NCBI GenBank assembly: GCA_037043015.1
Contig: CM073321.1
Span: 27,889,010-27,953,009 of the forward strand
Source: Bryum argenteum
Lineage: Eukaryota > Streptophyta > Bryopsida > Bryales > Bryaceae
Reading direction: 5' to 3'
DNA: 64,000 nt
This document shows, in pieces, positions 24,253 to 37,884 of the stretch. Every line of letters begins with the position of its first letter. Within the stretch, counting starts at the first letter, position 1. The translations under genes were made by a program, and so were the position numbers. The notes under the pieces are model-generated. The model saw only the letters and a list, made by a program, of their open reading frames with translations, made no database searches and was not told where the DNA came from.

Positions 24253-24529
24253 TAAGTCGTTTCTCTGAAATCGTTTAAAGTTGTTTTTCATTCTAACAAC
24301 AAAATCTGCATGGAGACCTGCTAATACGTAAACATTAACCAATTCAGGAATAGTACCATGCCATATTTACTTTACAACGAAATATGTATGCAGAATGGAT
24401 GACTTAGAAAATCCACTCAAATTTCCACAGAACCATCCAACACGAAGAAGTTACCGAACGAGTAACTTACTTGGCCAAAAAATGTATCAGGAAATCCCTA
24501 TGCCCGTCACACGCCACAGCCGTTCATGA

Positions 24530-24840
24530 ATATAGCGCTTCAGTAACGAGAAACCGCAACAAGTAACAAATTATGTCGATGACCTTTTATCGTGAATAAT
24601 GCAGGAACGGAGCAATGAACCGGGCAGCTTGTTTCACGGGTCTCAAGCAGATTCGAACCTGCGACACAGAAAAAGCGGATCCACCCGGCCCTGAATTCAT
24701 GGAAAACTTTACAGGTTCCAGTGGGCGAAGCCACCCATTGGTCCGAGGTTTTGATTGGCTGGATCGTAATCCCCACATGACGGATGGGTTCACGAACGTC
24801 GCCGCCCCCAAGTCGTTAAGGACAGCTTTCTACTAGTGTC
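24530..24840. other. moderately GC-rich unique segment with a tRNA-like B box
   Basis: The segment contains GCAGGTTCGAATCTGC on the minus strand, resembling a Pol III B box, and a GTGGGCGAAGCCACCCATTGG-type inverted repeat. The T-arm does not pair as a tRNA and no cloverleaf closes. It may be part of an old SINE or other dispersed repeat. Confidence 0.25.
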
Positions 24841-25205
24841 TGTTCCGATTGTTTACATTCCTTAAAAGAAATATGAGAGACGACACGGAACTTGTCTTAA
24901 GTTTCAATTTGGTGCGTAAAGTTTGAAGCATACACTCGAACGTTTTGCAGTCTACCATGTTCAAGAATGACGGCGCTGCTTTCTCATTGCTTAGGAGCTG
25001 TTAGATCCACAAAAGTACAACGCTTTTTGTTACAAAGTTTGCGATTTCGCTGTTGCCACAATAAATACACATAGGCAAACCTAAGATTCTCAAGATTGTA
25101 AGTTACAGAATTACGGTAAAACATTTTCGATTGTTCATACACAACTCTCTTTAGTAAAACATGCTCGATGTTTGATATACACCGTTGGTGATGTAATGAT
25201 TTTAT
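24841..25205 (+). repeat. dispersed repeat, copy A
   Basis: Diverged copy, in the same orientation, of the sequence at about 34,628-35,045. Shared blocks include GAGAGACGACAC, GTTTCAATTTGGTGCG, CAAAGTTTGC.ATT and TTTGATATACACCG. No coding potential. The two copies flank the DUF7869 gene, the left hairpin array and part of the AT-rich core. Confidence 0.6.
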
Positions 25206-25900
25206 AATTTACCTTTATTACATTATTATCTTCTATTATAACAAAATTTTATAAGATCCTAAATCTATTGTAAATGTTATAATATTGTAATTTATTGTTG
25301 ATAGAGTCTTGTCCACGATTGTATGGACCAAAAACACGTAATTCATTATAATGGGAATATTCAGATTATCATCAAATAACATATTTCGTTAAAGTGAGAA
25401 TATTTCTATTATCATCGACCTAAATCCCACAAAAAGGACTTCGGGTCAACCTAAAGTGCAAAACAAGAAACTCAGAACTCTCTAATATCAGCAAAACATC
25501 CCATTAAAACAAGAAACTCAACTATATTGAGAATATATATTAGGAATGGTCAAAACACATTCCATATCTAATCAAAAAAAGAATAGCACATCAAAACGGA
25601 AAACACATTAAAATGAGAAATCATAACAATGTAAAAAATTACATATTGTTATAAAAATATGATTCTATCTAAAATATCAATTACAATACAGTTCTACTAC
25701 AAAACAATTACAACAATCTACTTATCTGATTCTGCCTAGAACGAGAAAACTCTAATTAACTTCAACATTATTAAGCTTAAATCCAATTCGAGAAAAAATT
25801 ATGGACGAGCTCTTGCCCACTTTGTCCTCCATACTAGCTAAAGCCGCGATGAACTATTTAGGTCGACGTGACCTAAATACCAATGTCTTCAGTGATCAAA
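25206..25900. other. AT-rich 3' flank of the DUF7869 gene
   Basis: No gene or repeat recognised beyond AT-rich sequence. Confidence 0.4.
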
Positions 25901-25904
25901 AATC

Positions 25905-28833
25905 TTATTCCTCCTCGCCCTCAAAACGCAGAATACTTTGTTTGATGATAGTAACCTGTTGCTCAGATATTGAGATTGTTGGACGTTGAGCACCAGCCTT
26001 TGCACTCGATTTCCATGCTGTAAAAATAGCACCTGCATAAAGCCAGACCGGGTCATGGTTGTCATCAAAGACCCATTTAAAGTTCTTCTGTGTGTCCCAG
26101 CCAACATAGGTATCTTGAAAAATAGCACGCTTGCTAAAAGGCTTAAAAAATTGAATTTGAATACATCCCGGATTGTTGCGATCTACATCGAAATCAGTCA
26201 AAGCCCTCGCAATCCAAAAGGGTCGAGCATCTCCATCTGCAGGACGTAAAGCCAAAAAGTAGCCGGCAAATACATCTCGACCAACGCGAAATGACTCTCT
26301 TGGTTTATCACACAATCGGCCAATAAAATGGGGGTCTTGCCCATATTCCTCGCGTAATTCGCCAGTGTGCAGATATTCTCGAATCAATGGTACTCGAGAC
26401 AAAGGCCAACATCCATTCTTCAAAGTAGAAGAAACCTCCATGGGCGCCAACAATAAATCATTTACAGTACGCCAATATCGTAAAACGGAATCATGTCGTC
26501 GACAAAACTCTCCTGACAAGTCTTGGGCACATGAAGTTTCCCACAACTTAATGAAACCTGATATACCTTTCACAATTTCATCGAGATTCTTCATAGGAAT
26601 TGACGCTAGAGGTTTCATTTCTCCCATAGGCAATAGAGGCATACCAGTAATAGAATTCTCTTCCACAGTTTGATTCCTTTACTAGTGGATGGAAGCCACT
26701 CATTGTCAGAACATAACATCTTGTACTTCATCATGGGCCACCCCTTGTCATGTTTGAAAAATTTGAATTGTTGTCCTTCAGAATGACCAACAAGAACTTC
26801 ATCTTTAGAAGCAATGAAATCCTTGATATATCCTTTAAAATCGGGAATCTCCTCAATCAAATGCGGAATAACTGGGAGTGTCTCAGCATCCATGAACGAT
26901 TTCATCAGAAGAGGAATCGTCAAATAGTCATTCTCCTTTAAAATCATACTCCAACGTCCAAACAGAGCGTCAATATCTTCATGAGTATGCCCAACTAAAA
27001 GAAAATTGACGTAAATTTCACGGAAAACACCCATATGTACCAGAAGGGACCAAAAGCAAAACATGAATCGATTCTTGTTATTGGAGGCGGCGTTGTCAAG
27101 CTGCACATGTAAAACAGGAGGAAGCGACTCCATAGCACCTGATGCCTCACTCTCAGGCAAAAGAGAGTTCAAACATGCATCCTTTCCGATAAGCAATGCC
27201 TCAAACAAAGGATGCGTTCCAGATCCAGCAAACAATGACTTGGAATGTGATATCGGAACTCCTAAATCTCGGAGAAGCTTCAAAATAGATCCAACAGTGT
27301 GATTGCAATCACTCGGATAAATGTCAAGTCCATAGTGAGCATAACGAACATCGCAATGCCCGTGAGCAATCATTCCCGTCACAGCAATAGGAAGCTTCAT
27401 AAGCGCATCATTTGTTTTTGTTTTGTGAGAGAACAAAGGACAAGCCGTTTTCGCATGATCCATTTTGTCGTGGATAATGCAAAGAACATCTTTGGGCCTT
27501 TGAATAGATAAAGAGCGGTTTGTATAATAATACTCACGATGTGTTCGCTGATGGTCCAACTGCAGTTAAAGCTTTTTGATCCACATGTTTTCTTCACTTG
27601 ACTCTGGCACCATGGATTTGATCATGGTCTCAAGTTTATCACACGTTGCACATCGCGCAAAATTGTCTCCGGGTGCTTTCTTCGAATACTCGGAGAATAT
27701 TGTTCGCCTAATCTTGCTGAGAGTACTTTGAGCGATAAATTTCAGCCCCAACCTCTCGTTGATAAGATTGATATCTGGAATCGTATCTTTCCATTTGAAC
27801 GACACAGGCAATGACCGTGATACTACTTTGAGTCCATTACTCAGCATTTTCGCTTTGTGCGGCATATGATCAGCTGCGTTGTCGATCAACAGTTTCAGCG
27901 TTGCAGCAGCTTGCTTCACATGAAGTCGTGGTTTCTTTGAGCCAACATTTCCGTGATGCCGAGCTCGTAAGCCAGCAGCCGCCTCTGCTTTCTTCCTGTA
28001 GAACGTTGCAGGAGGAACTCCAGTAATATTCTGCCAAGGTCGAGCACAAATATCAATACCTTCCGTTGTAACCATCATACTTCCGTCAGCAGTTTTATGA
28101 AATCGATGATGTACATCAATCTTAAAGTGCGCCTTGAACTTAAAATCAGAAGACTCGTACATCTGCTTTCTCAAGGTCAGAATCTTCTGGCGATGGAATG
28201 GCTGACAGCAATTTTTACTGCAACACTTCATACTTGCGACCAAATTGACAGACTCTACGGTCAATAGTTGCTCTTCCCTCCTAGTTCTCTGGATCTTTGG
28301 ATGTCTTTCTCCCAAGGTATACGGACGAACTCCTTTCCTCTTCGGCTGATCTCGAGCATAAACCGCAATATTGTACTGCTCCCGATGCAAATGATCAAGT
28401 AAAGACCAACCGTCATGAATGGCGAGGCTGAGATCCCATTTTAATGACTGAAATATTGTATCAGAAGGCAGAAACTCTAAATCCAAGCACTTAACGATCT
28501 GAACAACGACTTGATCATCTCGCAAAGGCTCGTCATCGGAGCCCGAGACACAATCGGACCACACTTTGACAAATACCCCCGCAACAATGGCCCCTCCAGG
28601 ATTCAATAGTGTCACAAATTTGGTTATCCATTTGCATCTGGGGAGTCCAGGACAATCCTTCAAACGATCCGGCAGAACGAGCTCAACATCTTCCAAATCC
28701 TAATAACCAAAAAACAATTATGTTAAACAATGAACCACCTTACACGTTGATGGAAACAAAGCCGTGAAGATTCTAATACCTCAGAAGAAAGACCTCGATT
28801 GTCCTAGTCGTCATCGGACGCACTACTCGCCAT
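25905..28833 (-). CDS. DUF7869-type transposase-like protein (RNase H-like core)
   Basis: Minus strand. Exon 1 is proposed at 28,833-28,780 (ATG then an acidic/Ser start) and joins in phase 0, across a short intron with a TTATTAG acceptor, to a long exon from 28,699. The N-terminal 380 residues hold a Cys-rich segment (MKCCSKNCCQPFHRQK) and ARCATCDKLE. The core (26.6-27.56 kb) has IHDKMDHAKTACPLF, HVQLDNAASNNKNRFMF and FLLVGHTHEDIDALFG, the three acidic blocks typical of DUF7869 proteins, which look like an RNase H-fold transposase/integrase core. The C-terminal 250 residues (25,905-26,666) include YFLALRPADGD..PFWIARAL, an SH3/BAH-like strand set common at the end of this family. At least three breaks (two in-frame stops and one frame change) indicate that this copy is decayed. 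Its leader is the array and GC-rich block at 28.9-31.0 kb. Confidence 0.7.
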
Positions 28834-28936
28834 GTAGAGTGGTCACACCCTGATTATAGCTCCGTGAATAAGCTATAAAACATTACAAAAGATACAAATA
28901 ACCATTAGTGGAAGTGAAGACGCAAACATGGAACCT

Positions 28937-30391
28937 GTGCGTTTAGCAAAAAGAGACCTAACACTGCGTGCAGCTCAGAGAGTATTTACAACTGTGCGTT
29001 TAAGAGGCAGCAACCTAAACACTGCTTTAAACACGCAGAGACCAACACAATGCGCTTAGCAGGCAGGGACCTAGTCACTATTTGAATAGCAGGCAGTGAC
29101 CTGAACACTGATCTTTATAAGAGAGCGATGTAAACACTGCGATCGGTTGGTGGTGACATGACTAGTGCGTTTAGCAGGCAGCGACCTAAACACTCAAAGC
29201 TAAACAGGAACCGACCTATACACCGTGTGCTTACCACGTAGCAACACTCAGTTAAACAGGCATTGACATACACACCGTGTATTTACCAGGCACCGACCTA
29301 ATATCTGTGCGTTAAGCAGGGAGCGACCTAAACACGTTGCATTTAGCAGACATTGACCTAAACAATGTGCGTTTAGCAGACAGCGGCCTAAAAAATGTGC
29401 GCTTGGCAGACAGCGACCAAAACACACTGGGTTTAGAAGACATCGACCTATACAATGTGAGTTTAGCAGACAGCGACCTGAACACAATGTGTTTAGCTGA
29501 CATTGACCTACACAATTTGCATTTACCAAACAGCGAGCTAACACAACGTTAAGATGGGAGAGTCCTAACCACTGCGTTTATGAAGTAGCGACCTAACACG
29601 GTGTTAAACAGGCATCGACGTATACACCGTGTGATCAGCGGGTAGCGACCTTAAATCTGTGCGATTAGCAGGCAGCTACCTAAAGCTCTGCGTTTATCAG
29701 TCTGCGACCTAACGGTGTCTGAAAAAAGCGCTAGGACCTAAAATCAGGCGTTTAGCGGTGCGACCTAAAATCTACGCGTATAGCAAGCTGCGACCTAAAA
29801 TCTATGCGTATAGCAAGCTGCGACCTATAATCGGCGTTTAGCGGTGCGACCTAAAATGCGTTAAGCGGTGCGGCGTAGAATGCGTGCGTTTAGCGAGGCC
29901 CGACCTAACGTGTATGCGTTTAGAATCTGCGACCTTAAATCATGCGTTTTTATTTTGCGACCTAAAATCTATGCGTATAGCGGTCGCGACGTACAAACTG
30001 TGCGTTTAGCGGCTGCGACCCTACTGTTGTGCGTTTAGCGGTCGTGACCTAACTGTTGTGCGTTTAGCGGTGCGACCTAAATCTTTGGCGTTTAGCAGGA
30101 TGCGACCTAAATGCTGTGCGTTTAGCAGGCTGCGACCTAACAGCTGTGCGTTTAGCATGCTGCGACCTAAAAGTTGTGCGTTTAGGAGGCTGTGACCTAA
30201 CAGCTGTGCGTTTAGCAGGCTGCGACCTAAATGCTGAGCGTTTAGCAGGATGCGACCTAAATGCTGTGCGTTTAGCAGGATGCGATTTAAAAGCTGTGCG
30301 TTTAGCTCGTAAAATAGAAAATACCTGATTTTGGGACCTAAATGCACACCCATCGACCTAAATGCACACCCATCGACCTAAATGCACACTC
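28937..30391 (-). repeat. left hairpin-repeat array
   Basis: About 40 imperfect tandem units of 28-34 bp, best kept at 30,049-30,310, of the form GTGCGTTTAGCAGGCTGC followed by GACCTAAATGCT. Each unit has inverted ends (TTTAG ... CTAAA) and an inner GCAGGCTGC-like palindrome, so each could form a hairpin. The array lies between the GC-rich leader and the first exon of the DUF7869 gene and so would be 5'-UTR or first-intron sequence. In transcript orientation it matches the start of the right array (GATGGGTGTGCATTTAGGTC, then a CAAAATCAG block). Confidence 0.9.
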
Positions 30392-30429
30392 TGATTCTAG
30401 TATTTCTAGGAAGGTAAATTAGAATAGCG

Positions 30430-31025
30430 CGGGAAGGTTGCAAAGAGCAAGATAAAATGCAATTGCGCATGGAATTGCAATGGCGTATGAAAATGGCGAA
30501 CCTGATACACAGCGCCAAGAAACCCTTGCTTACTTACGAACACCGTGGAACACAGACGGAATGCAAGAGCAAACCCAAGCAATGTGCGAAGTGGTTTGAG
30601 CGTGGTTTGAGCAGGAAAACGATCAGGAGATTGCGCGCAACGACGAGGAGAGCGGGCGGCATGATGCGTGGCGGCTGCAAAGAGAGGGGCTACTAGCGAG
30701 GCGGACCAACGACGAGAGCGAGCGGAGTGCGGAGCGCCAGGTGAGCGGAGCGTGAAAGCAAGGCGGATGACTTCTTGTCGGGCGCTGGCCGGGCACAGAG
30801 CCGACTTGGGCCATGGCTGGCGAGAGCCGTTCAAATTCGAGCGGGAAGCTCGCGCCAGCAGCGGCGGGCGGCCGGCGCTCATGGCGCCCATTGCCTTGCC
30901 GCCTGCGGCGGCGGCGTGCGCGTGACATTTCGCGTAAGGGAAGCCCAAGGGTGCCCAGGGGTGCCCAAGGGTGCCCAAAGGTGCCCGGGGGTGCCCGAAG
31001 TTGCCCGAGGTGCCCGCTGCCGCAA
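30430..31025 (-). promoter_or_regulatory. GC-rich leader of the DUF7869 gene
   Basis: A CpG-rich block with tandem GGGCACC/TTGGGCACC words at its outer end (30,945-31,020) and GCGAGCGGAG-type words inside, then AATGCAATTGC words near the array. The order and words mirror the block at 37.9-38.66 kb ahead of the second ParB/methyltransferase gene. Long frames in all phases follow from the composition. Confidence 0.5.
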
Positions 31026-34000
31026 GTAAACACAATAGTCAAATTAAATTAATTACGATATATATTATAATTAGAAAATAATTTCGTAATGCAATTAACT
31101 ATTTGTTTCAAAATACATTGATTAAAATTTTAATTATACATAGGCTAATAAATAATTTATTACTTATAAATAATTTATTACTCTTTCTATCACAAATTCT
31201 AACGTTGTGCTAAATTATTCACTTTAGATCAATCTCAAAATAGATGAATATAAATAATTCATACCGAATCATACAATAACACATTCTAAATAACTAAATT
31301 ATCCCATATCTAGAATAGTATATATACTTTACGTGTTACTAAACTTCGAATATTAATCATCAAATAACTCAATTCAAATCTTAGAATATTTCTCTTACAA
31401 TATCTAGATTCGTATCGTAATAAACTTATTTTCAATGAAATTCTTATATATTATAGCTATCATATCAAACTTCAATTACGTAATATTTATTTTAGTATAC
31501 CAAAGCAAATCTAGTAAATAAATATATTAACAAGACAGAACATATTGTACGTAGATAATAAAATTTGAATATTGCAATTTCAACAATTTTAATCCTACAA
31601 TACCTCTATTAGAAATTATTAGTACTAATATATGTAGGTTACTGAACCATTATGTTATTTTTCATGTACTTAGATTAGAATATTTTAACACTTAAAATAA
31701 AAAAACAAATAAGTTAGAATACTACTTATAAAATGTTTGAATACTAATTATTCTTATATTACATCACCGAATTTAGTAAGAATTATGTTAATATAAGTGC
31801 ATACTTATTTACTAAATACTAACTTAAGTATACTTTACTCTAAATTTGATCAGACTATTATCTAAAATCGAAAAGCAAATAATTTAATATTAATTTCATA
31901 CCAAAAATGATGTAACAAATATTATATCTAAAGTTATTAGGATATAACGATTATTAAGGCTTAAAATAAAGTATAACTACTAATTTTTATAACTTTTTGT
32001 AAACTAAATCATTCATATAACTTATTAGAAAAAATTAATATTTTTCAGATAATAAATTCATCTAATATTATTAAGTTTAATATAGTCTTTAGCTTATTAC
32101 GTATCAATTGATATAAATTTTTTATAGATGTAACATTTTGCATGTTATATTTATCAATAACTTATTTACTCACAAAGATAATACTTATAATTCAATGTGT
32201 ATTATAAATACAGAAACCAGTTACAAATCATCAAACTGCAGTTTCTCTATAAAATCATTAAAATCAAACGAAAAAACAGAAATAAAAAATTAAATAACCA
32301 GAGTATTTTAATTTACATAAATTTAGGACTAAATTATAATATATTCTAATAGAGTAAAGTTATTCTTAAATTTTATAGAATTTTATAATATTCAAATATA
32401 AATGATAAATCAAATTTCCATAAATTTCCATACGTATACACAGTTTTCAACATAAATATTTATTTTATAATAAGTTAGATATACATGTCATTCGTATTAT
32501 ACGATCAACTTATTTTACGAAATAGTATTATGTTAATATATACTTATCTACCTGCGTCGGTTTTACCGTAGCAGTAACGGTAACTTTTTTACGACAACTT
32601 TAATATCCATACGAATACATCATCATTAAAATTTGTAACAAAATCAAACATACACCCGTTTCTTCTAAGTTATATTATAACTCGAAACTGTTGTTTGAAT
32701 GAAATCCGCGCTAAACGACCTCCACATAAAATTAGTATAATTCCGTTCAACTTACACTCGCGGTATTTCAAATATTAACTATTGTATAGACGCGACATAT
32801 GCAAACCCCATTTTGCAATGCAATCACTCTTTCATCTACAATGTTTAGATAAGTAGATTAAAGTAGTTTGATGCTTACAAATGAAAACATATATTTTCGA
32901 AAGATAAAAATATTAACAAAGATTGCTAAGTTGTATTGTAACTTAAAGAAAAAGTACATAAATACAAACGGAATACAAATTTATAATTATACAAGAGACA
33001 AAAATTGCTTTACACTGACAAATTTTAATTAATTAACCATTTTATTTTTATTTTTAATATTACTTATTTTACGACGTTATATTGGATTATAACTTTCATT
33101 TCCGAACATTGGATAACTAAATAATCATTAAAATATTGAATAAAATCTCAGTGTCAGAAATTAAAATTATTACATGCTTATGCTTAACATTATTTGATCT
33201 TGTGTAATCATAATATTAAGATTTATGAAAAGAAATTAAAGAAATAAATTTTTTTAGTACTGAACGTTCTTAAACTTAAACGTTAGATTAAAACACGTAC
33301 TTCGTTATAATGAGAATTCATATTATGAAATCAATAAAAATTGAGCTTCACTTGAGCCAAATGTATTGTGTGGAAGATCTAGTTCGATTCAAATGAAATC
33401 CACATTTAAACAAATATGAACTTTCGGCTTATTTATAGCTTGTTCTTAAAATTTACAAATTGAAAGAATATCTTCAGAGAATCTAGATTTTAGTAATCAA
33501 TTTCATACTATTGTTCTTAATTATAGAACGCGCATTCTACATATTTAGTCAATTATGTAATATTTTTCAATTAATGAATAAGATCATTATATTGATTTAC
33601 AACACCTTTCAGAATGAATAATATCAATATATCGAATTACAACACTTCTCTTTGTTGGTCTTGGAGAAGATGTAACTAGCGGTCATTTCTGACGTCCTTC
33701 CGGACAATTCACTCAACTACGGACTGACATCCTCTTTCGCGCTAACTACCTCATCAGCTATCCAGCTTACGATCTTTCACCATGTTGTACGGACGTACTG
33801 CCAAATTTTCTAAAAAATTACTTCAATAAACTCCCAAGCAGCAACAATGTACATATATCGACAAGATTCAATATAACACTTCTCACAGTGAGCGGTATTA
33901 ATACAAGTTGTTACATTTTTGTTCATGATGAACAATCGAGCTGCAAGAATCCGATTGGTATGAGTGCGAGCCGAGAAATTGAGTTCGATCACTCAGCTGC

Positions 34001-37000
34001 AGAGTACAGCTTTATAGAGGCGATGGACACTAACGACGTGAAAATGATGTGATTCAAAATTTCTGATTCAAAACTCGAAATGCTTCTCATGTTGCAAAAG
34101 AGCTTATACTTTAAGAAGACTTTCACACGGGCATGAACGACAAATTCAGCCTTACGTACGGGATCGATAAGTGATGCAATTATCTTCGCTGGCTGATAAC
34201 TAATTATTGCCAATCTACCTAGTAACTCAACACTCTATTGCCATAACTACTTGCTTTAGAAAGCTTTTTGCAAACTAAAAATGACTTAGCATCATTAAAT
34301 GTGTTTCATCCTTAGCAATGCTTTATGAACGTAATGTGTTCAACGTTTTAAACGCATTAGTGCCTACAACGATGTATTTGCTTGATGTCGTAGGACTGCT
34401 AACCACTTTCGAATTGTGTAGCAATAGTATTGAGTTTCTTGAGTTTTAAATGTGAGCAAGCAACGTCCATCACGGTATCCATTGTACTATTGATTACGAA
34501 TACATAAATCGATTGATTGATTATTGAAATCGAAACGAATGAAACTATTCGATCATAAATAATTTATTTAAGGTTTTATCAATATGGATAATTTTATCTC
34601 CCGGCGTGCACTTTGATACTTCCTTACCTTTCTTTGAGGAAGTGAGAGACGACACTCGACTGGTGTTGAGTTTCAATTTGGTGCGAAAAGACTGCAATAA
34701 GTCTTACATATTTTACATTCTTCTATGTTGAGGAGTGTTGAAACATTGCCACAGCTTTGATAAAAGGTTGTAGAATCGACAAATACAAAGTTCTTTCCTA
34801 CCAAGTTTGCAATTGTGTTTCCGTTACAACGAATGAACATAAGCGAATTTCAGTTCTGATACATACGAAAGATAAAGAATTTTGTTTCGTTTTTAATTTT
34901 AAATTGTGAAGTGTCATTACTTACACAATGTTTTTGTTTGATATACACTGTTACTCAATTGATATACACTGTTGCTTATTTGATATATATTGTTACAAAT
35001 ATGATATACACCGTTTCATGTTTGATATACACCGAGGTTTAAAAAATGGAAAAAAAAATCAATAAAGCATGTTAAGAAAAAGGAAAAATGTAATTTAACG
35101 GAATTTTTTTGATTTGAAACTTACTTTAATTGTAAATGCTTGCGAATATATTCTATATAAATTAAATGTTGATCAATTTTGCAATTAAATTTAATTAGCT
35201 AGTATCTTAGAAAATTGTAAAATTAAATATCCATACTTTTATGAAACAAGTAAACTATTTTATACTATTTATCTAAAAATAATAATAATTTGATACAAAT
35301 TCCAATAAAACAAGTTGAATAGCTAATTAAAAACTAACAAAAATTATAATTTTTGGTTAAACTGAAAATTAGCGTGTATAAATTATAGAATGTAATATAA
35401 ATAATTAAATCAGTATTACATGTATACGGTGTTTTCTGATTAATACTCTTCAAAATGATTAAAATATTAAAAAATAATGTAAACATAGATTAAAGAAACG
35501 AAGAGAAAAATTCCATTATTTGACTGGATAAGTATGATTTTATGATTATTATTAGAAGAAAATAAAGAAAATTGTAGAAATGCAAAGAAATATTATTGTC
35601 ATAATCGCATCTTTATGTAATGTTATGATTGCAATTTATATAACAAACAATAATAAATAAGGCAGGAATGAAAAAGTAGAATGTAAATGTAATAACAGTT
35701 TAAACATTCAAAATATACTAAAAAAATCGAATGAAAGTGTTATTTTTGTACATTTTTTATTTTTTTTTTTAATTTCATTTATGTTTCTTATTTTATAGCA
35801 AACAATTAAAATATTAAAGATAGAACTACAGTAGACGTGTAGTTACAAATATATTAATAACAGTTAAACAAGTTGAATTCGAGCTAATAATGACTATATA
35901 GGAATGATACAACTTTGGAAAAATCAAACGAATGAAGCAATTATATGTAATAATTTATATGAATTGAGGATGTTTTAATATTCTTAAAACTCGAGAAGTT
36001 AAAAGAAAAACCTAGATGTTTTATACAATATGAACAACATAATTATCTTCAAATATCGTTTTTAAAACTGTATAGTAAACGAAAATTTTGAAATGTATGT
36101 ATCCAAACAATGTTTGTAATTTAAGTATCATTTGTTTTATAGTTAATTAGGATGTGTATAATCTTTAAAATTAAACTAAAATGTTATTATTTTAGTTAGT
36201 ACATGTAAATAGTTATGATTGGCTAAAATTAAACAATATATGATTAAATCAAAATAAACTCGAAGTACTTAATAAAGAATATTCATATATACGTAAAATA
36301 GAACAAATTATTAAAATAATAAAACTTTGTTGTGTTAATGATTGAAAGGTAATCCGAACACTTAAGCAAATGAAATAGAGACTTGTAAATTGATATTTTG
36401 AACTTAACTTCTAAACGGAAGGGGCTATTTTTAAGAAAATAGCACATTTTCTTAGTAATCGTTTTAGATAAAAACCATTGGGAGCTATTAAAAGTTAAAT
36501 CGTACAAACTTGTAATAGTCCTATTGAAGATCTTGTGGACCGACCAATATTTGAGGTCATATATATTGGAAGAGCATACCATATTCATATTTAAACTAAA
36601 CAACAAAATTTTATTATTTGCACTTTGTGGTAAAATTGCTATTAATATACATATTGCAAAGAAATAATAACCAACGCGATAAAGTTGTTTCATTTATCAG
36701 TGTGAGTTTTTTATTGAAGTAAAATACTTAAAAAAAAATTCTTGGTTGAAATAAAAGTTATGCAATGGTAAAACTCCTGACTATTTTAACACATTGGAAA
36801 ATAATTTTTCTAGTTAGTAATTGGAAACAGTTATCCTTGACTAAAATAACATATTGTATGATAAAAAGTAATAAATAGAAAAAAATAATGAGAACTTATA
36901 ATATTTACAACGAATTCTTACAATAAATTTTTTTTGTCGTGTTTGTGATTGAAGGTTTATTCAGAAAATGTAGCAAATCAATCACAGTCCTATGAATTGA

Positions 37001-37884
37001 ATGGCGTTTATAACCTAACCCCTAACTCTCCTTGAAGCTCGAAATGGGTTTTTGCAATTCCGGGCAGCCTAGATGAAAGGGTTAGAAGTAATATTTTTGC
37101 CTAAGATTTTTATTGGATCCTCCTTATACTGCAAAGTATATGTGGTAAAATTTGCGAAGTCAAATTCCAATTTTTGAATATTCTAGGACAATCCTTGGGG
37201 TGCGAGCCGATATGGGGCAGCTTAAAAAAGTAACCTTTTTAAGATTTGTTTTTTGAAACATGTTCATTACTAAAGCACTACTTAGATTTCAAAATGACTC
37301 AAGTCAAAAGGTTTACCAATTTCAGAAGGGCAGTCTCCAAAAATTTGAAGACCAATCTTCGCAATGCACAAAAAAACTTGATAGACAAACTTTGGATGTT
37401 ATGATCTCTCAAATGGTAAACATCCAACGGTCAATTTTTTTAACAATAATCAAGCATATTCTTAGGTACAACATCTTACGGTTGGAAGATTTAAAAAAAA
37501 AAAAAGAAATTGGTTCACACTCCCATGAGTGCTTAGAGGTAGAGAATCGCAATTTTGAGGTTTCAAGCTTCCAAAACACACCAAGGAGATTTAGGGGTTA
37601 ACAAACTTGGAATATGTTACAAAATCAATAAAAAAGTAACTTTTATAATTTGCTGATTGTCCTTCAGCACTATCCGCTTGATTAGACTCTTTGGGGTTAA
37701 ATAAATCTCAAATAATGTTCTAAAGTGGTATGGAGAATATTATACGAATTAGAAAATTAATACGTGTGGACTTTTTGTAAATAATGAAAGTGCAAAAAAA
37801 AAACATACGAAAGTAGATAGTGTGAATTAGAGTGCTTGAATTTCACAAACTATAGCAATATAAACAAAAAACATTCTCAAAATT
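31026..37884. other. AT-rich core without genes
   Basis: About 6.9 kb of extreme AT content. The longest frame (36,283-36,693, minus, 136 aa) is rich in Ile/Tyr/Asn/Lys without a motif and is likely chance. A less AT-rich island lies at about 33,650-34,250, and 36,950-37,650 has mixed composition with a CCTAACCCCTAACTC word. The dispersed repeat copy B (34.6-35.0 kb) lies inside. The core separates two divergent genes with matching leaders. Confidence 0.55.
34628..35045 (+). repeat. dispersed repeat, copy B, with TGATATACACCGTT tail
   Basis: Direct diverged copy of 24,841-25,205. Its 3' end contains about five tandem or near-tandem copies of TTTGATATACACTGTT (34,940-35,033), where copy A has one, so the tail expanded after the copies separated or shrank in copy A. 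Confidence 0.6.

Noticed and set aside
24640-24720. tRNA gene on the minus strand
   Set aside because: A GGTTCGAATC-like B box is present, but the T-stem does not pair properly and no acceptor, D or anticodon arms can be closed.
28937-30391. Regularly spaced repeats resembling a CRISPR array
   Set aside because: Units abut and diverge gradually, there are no unique spacers, and the setting is eukaryotic with introns.
30406-31052. Long overlapping frames on both strands in the GC-rich leader
   Set aside because: High GC removes stops in all phases; there is no domain, and the frames do not join the DUF7869 gene.
24841-35045. The direct repeat pair as long terminal repeats of a retroelement
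   Set aside because: No reverse transcriptase, integrase or gag-like sequence lies between them, there are no TG...CA borders, and divergence is high.
36283-36693. 136-aa minus-strand frame with a hydrophobic start
   Set aside because: It lies in extreme AT-rich DNA, its residues follow base composition, and it has no motif or splice context.
37260-37601. 113-aa plus-strand frame in the AT-rich core
   Set aside because: Low-complexity residues and a long A run inside; no motif, probably intergenic sequence.
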